DNA from: CAYFJO01 sp964343305
GTDB taxonomy: Bacteria > Planctomycetota > Planctomycetia > Pirellulales > Pirellulaceae
Assembly: GCA_964343305.1 (NCBI GenBank)
Contig: CAYFJO010000597.1
Coordinates: forward strand, 1-6,066
Direction of reading: 5' to 3'
Length of the DNA stretch: 6,066 bases
Under the pieces are notes generated by a model. That model had not been told where the DNA came from. It did not search any database and saw only the letters and a list, made by a program, of their open reading frames with translations. Every line of letters begins with the position of its first letter. The first letter of the stretch is position 1. This document shows positions 1 through 5,295 of the stretch, piece by piece. Both the position numbers and the translations under genes were made by a program.

Positions 1-596
1 TCATGCGATCCACCGCGACGATCTATTTGCATTGCGATCCGTCGGCGAGCCACTATTTGAAACTGTTGATGGACGCGGTCTTTGGCATCGAGAACATGCG
101 AAACGAAATTGTGTGGTGTTATCGCGGCGGCGGCGTCCCGCGGCGCGACTTTGCTCGCAAACACGACATCATTTTGCGCTACTCCAAGACGGACGACTAC
201 TATTTTGATGTCGATGCCGTCCGTGTCCCGTACTCGGACGACGTGCTACAAAGCTCGCCCAGCCGCTACGACAAGTCCTATCGTGACAACAAAGTGTACG
301 AGGGCTACCGGCCCAACCCCAGCGGTAAGCACCCCGACGACTGGTGGCCCATGCAAGCCATTCTGCCTTCGTCCAATGAACGCCTCGGCTATCCCACGCA
401 AAAACCAAAGGCGTTGCTCCAGCGGATCGTTCAGGCCAGCACGCGAGAGGGCGAAGTCGTACTGGACCCGTTCTGCGGCAGCGGCACCACGCTGGTCGTG
501 GCGGAAGAATTGGGCAGAACGTGGCTTGGAATCGACGTATCGGATCTGGCGATCGACATAACTGAGGGGCGATTGGCAACGAGCAACGACGGCTGA
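1..596 (+). CDS. Site-specific DNA methyltransferase (N6-adenine/N4-cytosine type), C-terminal part
   Basis: This is the C-terminal portion of a DNA methyltransferase that would transfer a methyl group from S-adenosylmethionine to an exocyclic amino group of adenine or cytosine. The reading frame is open to the left edge, and the ATG at base 3 is probably internal, because the sequence IYLHCDPSASHYLKLLMD that follows is normally found mid-protein in this family. Counting from that ATG, YPTQKP lies at residues 130-135. The SAM-binding motif I, DPFCGSGTT, is at 155-163, followed by WLGID (174-178). Motif I near the C-terminus indicates the beta-type order, with the catalytic (D/N/S)PP(Y/F/W) motif upstream and outside the window. 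About 197 residues are visible, so a substantial N-terminal part is missing. LHCDP-type enzymes occur as orphan methyltransferases and as modification subunits of restriction systems, and the window cannot decide between these. It converges on the propeller gene, with 16 bases between stop codons and no visible terminator. Confidence 0.93.
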   Translation, partial: MRSTATIYLHCDPSASHYLKLLMDAVFGIENMRNEIVWCYRGGGVPRRDFARKHDIILRYSKTDDYYFDVDAVRVPYSDDVLQSSPSRYDKSYRDNKVYEGYRPNPSGKHPDDWWPMQAILPSSNERLGYPTQKPKALLQRIVQASTREGEVVLDPFCGSGTTLVVAEELGRTWLGIDVSDLAIDITEGRLATSNDG

Positions 597-612
597 CGCG
601 CAACCCGCAAAC

Positions 613-2247
613 TCAGTATCGAGTCACACGAGTGTCGCCGTTGGTTGTCCGCGTTGAGATGACTTTTCCGTCACGGTCATAGACGCTGATGCGGCCCTGC
701 TCGGCAACAATCGTCGTCCCGTCGGCCAGCCGCTGGGCATCGTAGGCCGAAGATTTTAACTCAGCCTTCCAAACGACCTTGCCATCAACCGTGTGTTCGG
801 CAACGCGACGCGTGCTGACTTCGGAGATCACCAGATTTCCGTTGTCCAGCCGCTGGACGGTGTTCGGACCCATGAGGCCCGTCAGGCTCCAAACTTCCTT
901 GCCCGTCGGATCAATTTCGACGACCTTGCCCGCTCGTTGCAGGGCGACCAACGTGTTCCCATTTTCCATGCGACGGGCGTCCACCGGACGACCGTCAATG
1001 GTTTTTGCCCAAACACGTTTGCCGCCCGAGTCGACTTCGACGATCTGGTTGCTGTCCGAACAGGCCATCAAGGTGTGGCCGTTTTCGAGTCGCTCCGCGC
1101 TGTGCGGTCCGCCGGGCAATTGTTCGACTTTCCAGATTTCTTTGCCCTGGGCATCGTATTCGCGGACACAGCGTCCGTTGTAACAGGCAACCAAACGGTG
1201 GCCGTTGTGCAGTCCCGCGGCACGCCACGGATATTTCAAATTCCCTTGTTCCCAAATCTGCCGGCCAGACGCATCCAATTCGATCACCTTTCCTTGCGTG
1301 GCGAGACAGATCAACGTGCGGCCCAACTCCACGCGCACACGTTCTGGCGGAAACTTCAACTCGGCATCGTCGCCACGAGCCGCGATCCAATCCGACCACT
1401 TTTTCACCGATGCCGACCGTGCTGGTTGCTCGGCATAGGCCACGAAATTGAATCGTTGTCCGGTCAGCGCTCGCAGCGCCTGAACCGAATTCACGCGAAC
1501 CGAAAGCTCTTCCGCATCGAGTAGTTCGACGAGGGCGGCGAGGCAACGGCGATCACCATGATTGGCCAGCGCGTGAGCCGCGGCGAATCGGACTTGCGGG
1601 TCGCGGGCTTTCAGTAATTCGGCAAAGGTCTCTTGAGAATCGTCAAAGGCAGCGTGGGCCGCAAGATAGATCGCCGCGATTTGGATGGCGAGGTTTTCAT
1701 CGTGAAGCGACTGTTGGATCAGCCCCAGATCTGAATCCACGTTCACGGTACTGGCGAGCGCCTGATGGGCCGATTGGATGACGTGCTGTCGCACACAAAG
1801 CGGCATTGAGTTGAGGATTGGCTCGGCGAGACCTTGGATCTTCGCACGCGTCACGGTTTGAAAGACGGCGTGTAAAATTCGAGAGTAGTTCTCTTCGGCT
1901 TGACCAAGGACGATGTTTGCGCGGTAACCAATTTCACGGTCCTCGTGATTGGCTGCGTCCTGTAACATTTGTCGCGCGTAAATCGGCGTCCGCATCAGTT
2001 TCCGCATGGCCGCTTCACGAACCGTGTATCGACTATCTCCAAGCTGCTCGATCAGGTTGCCATAGACTCGTTCTGATTCCGCGGTTGGGTGGAGCGACTT
2101 GAGATACGCGGCAATCGAGTTTCGATCGGGCGCGATGCCATACTGCTGCAACAAGTCCGTGTGTTCGTCGCCCCAACAGAGCGACGTCGCCAAGGACGCG
2201 GCGATTGCAAGCAGGGCGACGACGAAGCGTTGGCCAGGCACAATCAT
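613..2247 (-). CDS. Exported HEAT-repeat and six-bladed beta-propeller protein
   Basis: The 544-residue product begins with a Sec-type signal peptide: a basic start (R7), a hydrophobic core at about 8-22, and likely cleavage after CWG (24-26). No convincing lipobox is seen. Residues about 60-265 are alpha-helical HEAT-like repeats, clearest at 69-86 and at 209-262 (DPQVRFAAAHALANHGD, then ELSVRVNSVQALRALTG). A KKWSDW segment (282-287) follows, as is common after HEAT repeats in planctomycete proteins. Residues about 305-535 are a propeller of six roughly 40-residue blades, each ending in D-x-x-G-K-x-(I/V)-W. The tryptophans lie at 332, 372, 413, 453 and 493, and a sixth blade without Trp ends near 530. 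Between blades runs an R-(L/M)-x-(N/D)-G-(N/H)-T-L motif, resembling PQQ-like or arylsulfotransferase-like propellers. I see no catalytic residues I can assign, so a binding or scaffold role in the periplasm is the safest inference. The ATG at 2247 has AGAGG directly against it. The in-frame GTG at 2241 lies six bases after AGAGG and may be the true start, with the signal peptide kept. Confidence 0.88.
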   Translation of the reverse strand: MIVPGQRFVVALLAIAASLATSLCWGDEHTDLLQQYGIAPDRNSIAAYLKSLHPTAESERVYGNLIEQLGDSRYTVREAAMRKLMRTPIYARQMLQDAANHEDREIGYRANIVLGQAEENYSRILHAVFQTVTRAKIQGLAEPILNSMPLCVRQHVIQSAHQALASTVNVDSDLGLIQQSLHDENLAIQIAAIYLAAHAAFDDSQETFAELLKARDPQVRFAAAHALANHGDRRCLAALVELLDAEELSVRVNSVQALRALTGQRFNFVAYAEQPARSASVKKWSDWIAARGDDAELKFPPERVRVELGRTLICLATQGKVIELDASGRQIWEQGNLKYPWRAAGLHNGHRLVACYNGRCVREYDAQGKEIWKVEQLPGGPHSAERLENGHTLMACSDSNQIVEVDSGGKRVWAKTIDGRPVDARRMENGNTLVALQRAGKVVEIDPTGKEVWSLTGLMGPNTVQRLDNGNLVISEVSTRRVAEHTVDGKVVWKAELKSSAYDAQRLADGTTIVAEQGRISVYDRDGKVISTRTTNGDTRVTRY

Positions 2248-2274
2248 CCTCTGCTGCTGCGACTTGACATCTTG

Positions 2275-2631
2275 CTAAAACTTGTCCATCGCTTCCGTCA
2301 CGGACCCATCAACTTCGAAAACGGCACCGATCAAGTTTAGCGACTCGAAAGATTCCAGGACATTGCCGTTGATTCCCGTCAGTCGAATCGTGCCCCCGCG
2401 AGACTGAACGGACTTCTTAAAACTCAACAGACTACCGATCACGCCGCTCGTACAGTACTCGACCGCTTCCAGGTTGACGACCACTCGGTCCAAACGTTCA
2501 TCGTCGAGCAGCGCATCGAGCGCCCGAGATAAACTATCGTGGATCACAAGATCGGACAGCTCACTGGCAATAAACCGAATCTCCGTCACGTCACCGTGAT
2601 GGTGCACTTCAAATAGATTGTGTTCGCTCAT
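2275..2631 (-). CDS. STAS-domain protein, anti-sigma-factor-antagonist type
   Basis: This 118-residue protein is essentially one STAS domain, the fold of SpoIIAA/RsbV. Proteins of that family bind and release anti-sigma-factor kinases according to serine phosphorylation. Core features: a first beta strand around DVTEIRF (14-20), a strand VVNLEAV (51-57), the switch-loop/helix region CTSGVIGSLLSFKKSV (60-75), the strand TIRLTGI (81-87), and a final helix region with LESFESLNL and VF-V near 92-107. The position of the phosphorylated serine is kept (Ser62), but the usual D-S-S-G is C-T-S-G. The cognate kinase and sigma factor are not in the window. The start was set at ATG 2631 because the fold begins there. 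The frame stays open upstream to an ATG at 2769, but those 46 residues show no domain-like pattern. The ribosome binding site is weak (AGG about ten bases upstream). The stop is 27 bases before the propeller gene, suggesting co-transcription. Confidence 0.85.
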   Translation of the reverse strand: MSEHNLFEVHHHGDVTEIRFIASELSDLVIHDSLSRALDALLDDERLDRVVVNLEAVEYCTSGVIGSLLSFKKSVQSRGGTIRLTGINGNVLESFESLNLIGAVFEVDGSVTEAMDKF

Positions 2632-2920
2632 TATGGACCTACGCAGCCGAGTTTTATTTGCCCCCGGCGAATGGTCGTGAAAGTGAAGATTAGCGCTCTC
2701 ATAGTTTAACACAATGAGGCCGCGCGCCGAGTGTTTCGTGAGATATTTGGCGGTGGGCCGAATCTTCACACACGTGGAATTCCGCGGCGAAAACCCGGAA
2801 ACCCTGAATGCGGTGACTCGCCGCCACCTTCTTTTTCCCTGTTATTTCGAAGGGAATCCGCCTATTTATCTTCAAGCTCGTCACCTTATTAACACCTGCG
2901 CGGTGATTCCAATTCACAGT
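2632..2920. other. Intergenic region upstream of the STAS gene, no gene seen
   Basis: This stretch lies between the rplI terminator and the STAS start and should hold the STAS promoter. A weak sigma-70-like pair on the - strand is TTGTGT (2714-2709), a 16-base spacer and TAATCT (2692-2687). It matches the consensus poorly and is only a guess. Short inverted elements occur: GGTGAC at 2812-2817 with GTCACC at 2880-2885, CACC-tgcgc-GGTG at 2893-2905, and a near-perfect 14-base palindrome centred on GGAATTCC (2773-2786). Open frames of 75 codons exist on each strand here, but neither shows domain-like composition, a ribosome binding site or family motifs, so I do not call them. Confidence 0.5.
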
Positions 2921-2954
2921 AAACAAAAAAAGCCCGACTGATTCAGCCGGGCTT
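2921..2954 (-). terminator. Intrinsic (rho-independent) terminator after rplI
   Basis: Read on the - strand, AAGCCCGGCT (2954-2945) pairs with AGTCGGGCTT (2939-2930) as a 10-base-pair stem with one G-T wobble, closing a five-base loop GAATC. A T-rich tract follows: seven Ts (2931-2925, two of them in the stem), then G and three more Ts. It lies 36 bases after the rplI stop and faces the right way to end the rplY-pth-rpsF-ssb-rplI transcript. No T tract follows the hairpin on the + strand, so it should act in one direction. Confidence 0.93.
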
Positions 2955-2990
2955 GTCGTAAGTTCAAAGTGATTCGTTCGCGCGGACGCG

Positions 2991-3533
2991 TTAGCTGTCC
3001 GCCTTCTTCTCGTCTTCGTCGGTCACAGTGGGAACCACCCAGACCTTCAAGTCCGCTTCGATATCCTGGTGAAGTCGAACTTGAACCGTATAGAGGCCGA
3101 GTTCCTTCAGGACGCCTTCCATTCGAACCTGGTCGGCGGTGATAGTGAAGTCGGCTTCCTTCAATTTTGCGGCGATCTGGGCCGCGCCGACACTGCCGTA
3201 CAAGTGCCCCTCTTCGTTGGCGTTTTCTTCAATCGTGACACTCAACTTGGCAATCGCTTCGGCCACGGATTGCAGATCCTTCATGCGAGACTTCTCGAGT
3301 TCTGCAAGTTTCTCTTTGTGCTTGTCGACCATGCGTTTGTGATGGTCGCTGGCCAGTGTGGCGAGCCCTTGTGGCAAAAGATAGTTGTTGGCATAACCGG
3401 CTTTGACTTCCACCACGTCCCCTTGTTTGCCAAGGTGGTCGACCGAGTGAATCAACAACAATTGGATGCCGCCATTGGGTCCTTTGGGCAATCGCTTATA
3501 TCCGCTATTTCTCTTGGTTTCTGTGTTCGGCAT
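2991..3533 (-). CDS. rplI: 50S ribosomal protein L9
   Basis: L9 binds 23S rRNA at the base of the L1 stalk and spans two domains joined by a long helix. The family signature is fully present: G35, G38, V43, G46-Y47, N50-Y51-L52, G56, A58 and S62. A charged connecting helix follows (about 63-98). The C-terminal domain contains GHLYGSVGAAQIAAKL (109-124) and ends with an L-x-V-W-V-V-P strand (162-168). At 180 residues it exceeds the E. coli protein (149). Most of the excess is a basic N-terminal extension of about 22 residues (K7, R8, K13, R14, K17) before the first strand IQLLLI, plus a short acidic tail. ATG 3533 was chosen because AGAG lies just upstream. A GTG at 3551, overlapping the ssb stop by one base, would add six residues but has no ribosome binding site. 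It is the last gene of the operon, 17 bases after ssb. Confidence 0.97.
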   Translation of the reverse strand: MPNTETKRNSGYKRLPKGPNGGIQLLLIHSVDHLGKQGDVVEVKAGYANNYLLPQGLATLASDHHKRMVDKHKEKLAELEKSRMKDLQSVAEAIAKLSVTIEENANEEGHLYGSVGAAQIAAKLKEADFTITADQVRMEGVLKELGLYTVQVRLHQDIEADLKVWVVPTVTDEDEKKADS

Positions 3534-3550
3534 GGTTTCTCTAACGCTCA

Positions 3551-4018
3551 CTAAAAAGGAATGTCATCGGATGGTGGTCCAGCAGGTCCGCCTTGATCCG
3601 GTGTGCCAACTTCGGCACCGGCATGGGGCCGATATTCGGATTCATTAAACTCACGCGTCGGCGGCTGATCTGATCCGCCACCACCACCTTGCGGGCTGCC
3701 CAACATGATCAATCTTTCACCGACGACCCGTAGTTTCGATCGCTTTTGTCCTTCGGTTTCCCACGTGTCGAGCTTGAGCCGTCCTTCAATCAGAACTGGC
3801 CGCCCTTTACTTAAGTACTCGCTGGCCACCTCCGCCGTTCGAGCCCACAACGTCACATCTACAAAGGTCGTTTCCTCAACCCATTCTCCAGTCTTTGACT
3901 TGTAGCGGTCATTGACCGCCAAACCAATCTCGGTGACCGCAGTTCCGCCCTGCGTGTATTTCAATTCAATGTCACGTGTGATGTTGCCAATCAAAATGAC
4001 TCGATTGTAACTTCGCAT
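3551..4018 (-). CDS. ssb: Single-stranded DNA-binding protein
   Basis: SSB coats single-stranded DNA during replication, repair and recombination, and recruits partners through its C-terminal tip. Residues 1-106 form the OB fold. It opens with the typical N-R-V-I-L-I-G-N (5-12) and contains T-F-V-D-V-T-L-W (51-58), A-E-V-A-S-E-Y-L-S-K-G (62-72), V-L-I-E-G-R-L (75-81) and W86. A flexible linker rich in Gly, Pro and Gln (about 108-149, with GGGGG at 111-115) leads to the acidic tip DDIPF (151-155), the canonical SSB partner-binding motif. At 155 residues it is slightly shorter than E. coli SSB (178), with the difference in the linker. The ATG at 4018 starts exactly at the fold, with only GAGA as a weak ribosome binding site. 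It sits between rpsF and rplI, where rpsR is often also found but is missing here. Confidence 0.98.
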   Translation of the reverse strand: MRSYNRVILIGNITRDIELKYTQGGTAVTEIGLAVNDRYKSKTGEWVEETTFVDVTLWARTAEVASEYLSKGRPVLIEGRLKLDTWETEGQKRSKLRVVGERLIMLGSPQGGGGGSDQPPTREFNESEYRPHAGAEVGTPDQGGPAGPPSDDIPF

Positions 4019-4049
4019 TGGTATTCTCAGTTTTTGCTGCTGGTTGAAC

Positions 4050-4075
4050 GGCTTGGGTCAGAGACCCTCTAAGCC
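4050..4075 (-). promoter_or_regulatory. Bulged hairpin in the rpsF-ssb intercistronic region
   Basis: On the - strand transcript, GGCTT (4075-4071) pairs with AAGCC (4054-4050), and GGGTC (4067-4063) pairs with GACCC (4059-4055). This gives ten base pairs around a three-base loop (TCT), with a three-base bulge AGA on the 5' side only. No T tract follows, so it is not an intrinsic terminator. The 106-base spacer is the longest within the operon, which allows a role in mRNA processing, stability or translational control of ssb. That role is an inference; only the pairing is seen. Confidence 0.45.
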
Positions 4076-4124
4076 TACCAAATCGAAACACTCGTTGACA
4101 TCCACGATCCGCCAACAAACGGAA

Positions 4125-4592
4125 CTACGCATCGACGGTCTCAGCGGCTGGCTCATCAGAATCTTTCGAACCTGTGCCGACATCTTCTTTCGCTTCGTCG
4201 GTTGGTTGTTTACTAGAGGATGGATCGGACCGTGTCTCAGTTGCGGGGGGTTCTGACGGTTTTTCACCGCGAGCATGTGAGACAAAAGCATCGACCAATC
4301 GCTCGTCGATCTTAACCGCCATATGTCTCAAAATGGTTTCGTTCAACTGGCAAAGACGGTTGAACTCATCAAGCTTCTGGCTGTCACAGCGGAAATAACT
4401 CAACCAGTAAGTACCCTTACGGTTCCCGTTGATTGGATAGGCAAGCTTTTGCTCGACCCACAGTCGATCGGCCAGCAACTCGCCGTCGATCTTGCCGACC
4501 ATTTCGGCAACGACTCCGCTGACTCCGGCCGCATCGCGGGCGTATTTGTTGGAATCAAAGATGATCAAAGATTCGTAAACGTTGTGTGGCAA
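4125..4592 (-). CDS. rpsF: 30S ribosomal protein S6
   Basis: S6 binds the platform of the 30S subunit as a partner of S18. The family core occupies residues about 4-108: the first strand N-V-Y-E-S-L-I-I-F, then W-V-E-Q-K-L-A-Y-P-I-N (45-55) with the hallmark LAYPIN, a K-G-T-Y-W-L strand (59-64), and L-N-E-T-I-L-R-H-M-A-V-K (83-94), matching the conserved N-(D/E)-x-(I/V)-(I/L)-R strand. A low-complexity, acidic, Ser/Pro/Ala-rich tail follows (about 110-155). The start is set at TTG 4592 because S6 normally begins a few residues before Y-E and AAGGGGA lies six bases upstream. The only in-frame ATG upstream (4757) would add 55 unrelated residues and overlap pth by 70 bases. The resulting protein is 155 residues, against about 100-135 in most bacteria, and the excess is the tail. 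Confidence 0.95.
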   Translation of the reverse strand: MPHNVYESLIIFDSNKYARDAAGVSGVVAEMVGKIDGELLADRLWVEQKLAYPINGNRKGTYWLSYFRCDSQKLDEFNRLCQLNETILRHMAVKIDERLVDAFVSHARGEKPSEPPATETRSDPSSSKQPTDEAKEDVGTGSKDSDEPAAETVDA

Positions 4593-4598
4593 AACAGG

Positions 4599-4605
4599 TC
4601 CCCTT
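4599..4605 (-). promoter_or_regulatory. Ribosome binding site for rpsF
   Basis: AAGGGGA on the - strand lies six bases before TTG 4592. It is one of the best Shine-Dalgarno matches in this operon and is the main reason for choosing the TTG start of S6. Confidence 0.7.
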
Positions 4606-4622
4606 ACGGTTTTTTCTGGGTG

Positions 4623-4643
4623 TTGGCCGCATGCTGCGGCCAA
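4623..4643 (-). promoter_or_regulatory. Hairpin in the rpsF leader
   Basis: TTGGCCGC (4643-4636 on the - strand) pairs perfectly with GCGGCCAA (4630-4623) over eight base pairs, closing the five-base loop AGCAT. It lies between the pth stop and rpsF, about 30 bases before the TTG start, with A-rich sequence instead of a T tract after it, so it is not a standard terminator. In several bacteria the S6-S18 complex is known to bind a structured rpsF leader and repress translation. The position fits such a role, but I cannot match this hairpin to that motif with confidence. Confidence 0.5.
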
Positions 4644-4687
4644 GGGTGTGTATTTGTGTATGGTCGACAGCGTGCCGCCGATACGAT

Positions 4688-5266
4688 TTATTCTTTGTTG
4701 TCCGTGTTCGCGTTGTAACGGTTCATGCAGTCTTGGACTCCGTCGCGAATCCAGCAAGCCACGGCGTCCGCGGCTCGCAGCACGGCATGTTCCATTTCCG
4801 TGAACTCTTCTTTTCTAAACTTACTCAGAACGTAATCGGCAACGTCCCAGTTTTCCGGCGGTGGTCCGATTCCGATTCGCAACCGGGGGAACTCGTCCGT
4901 TCCCAATCGTTGGATGATGTTTGCCAAGCCCTTTTGACCGCCGGCCGAGCCTTTCGCTCGAAACCGCAGCCGGGCCAATGGCAAGTTAAAGTCGTCGCAC
5001 ACAACCAACAGGTCTTCACACGCAATCTTGTAAAAATCCCTGGCCGGCAAGACACTGCTGCCACTCTTGTTCATGTATGTGCTTGGGCACAACAGCAGCG
5101 TCCGTTGGCTTTCGATGGTGGCTTCGACCGTTTCTCCATTAAATCTGTCTTTGACTTTGTCCGTCGAGTACCGGCGAGCTAATTCGCCGATTACTTCAAA
5201 TCCAATATTGTGGCGCGTGCCAGTGTATTTTCGTCCGGGGTTTCCCAGGCCAACGATCAACTTCAT
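4688..5266 (-). CDS. pth: Peptidyl-tRNA hydrolase
   Basis: Pth cleaves the ester bond of peptidyl-tRNAs dropped from ribosomes, recycling tRNA in the cytoplasm. The 192-residue protein matches the bacterial family length (E. coli 194). It begins with M-K-L-I-V-G-L-G-N-P-G (1-11), containing the active-site Asn9. The catalytic histidine lies in T-R-H-N-I-G-F (His19, equal to His20 in E. coli). M-N-K-S-G (65-69) supplies Asn66, and the D-D-F-N-L-P segment supplies the Asp that supports the histidine (Asp91). The loop normally read as G-G-H-N-G-L is G-G-Q-K-G-L (109-114), so the Asn equal to E. coli Asn114 is Lys112. R-L-R-I-G-I-G (128-134) and Y-V-L-S-K-F (145-150) are intact. The start at ATG 5266 fits the family N-terminus exactly, although no clear ribosome binding site precedes it. 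The gene follows rplY by 29 bases, a very common neighbour pair. Confidence 0.97.
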   Translation of the reverse strand: MKLIVGLGNPGRKYTGTRHNIGFEVIGELARRYSTDKVKDRFNGETVEATIESQRTLLLCPSTYMNKSGSSVLPARDFYKIACEDLLVVCDDFNLPLARLRFRAKGSAGGQKGLANIIQRLGTDEFPRLRIGIGPPPENWDVADYVLSKFRKEEFTEMEHAVLRAADAVACWIRDGVQDCMNRYNANTDNKE

Positions 5267-5295
5267 CGTTGCGGTTCGAGGTCGCCCGTGTTGGG

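Noticed and set aside
844..858. Perfect inverted repeat GTCCAGC-c-GCTGGAC.
   Set aside because: It lies inside the propeller gene and results from codons of the recurring Q-R-L-D-N-G motif, so a regulatory role is unlikely.
793..1524. A 243-codon open frame on the + strand.
   Set aside because: It is antisense to the propeller repeats, whose reading frame is clearly the coding one, and its product shows no family features.
2632..2769. An ATG at 2769 that would extend the STAS protein by 46 residues.
   Set aside because: The extra residues show no domain pattern and the STAS fold starts right after ATG 2631.
2699..2941. 75-codon frames on both strands in the STAS upstream gap.
   Set aside because: Neither has a ribosome binding site or recognisable motif, and both run into the terminator region or overlap each other.
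3534..3551. GTG at 3551 as the start of L9.
   Set aside because: It has no ribosome binding site; ATG 3533 has AGAG upstream and a better context.
3069..3554. A 161-codon open frame on the + strand.
   Set aside because: It is the antisense shadow of rplI, which carries a complete L9 signature.
4593..4757. An ATG at 4757 that would extend S6 by 55 residues.
   Set aside because: The extension has no resemblance to S6, overlaps pth by 70 bases and covers the leader hairpin; a TTG with a good ribosome binding site sits at the expected N-terminus.
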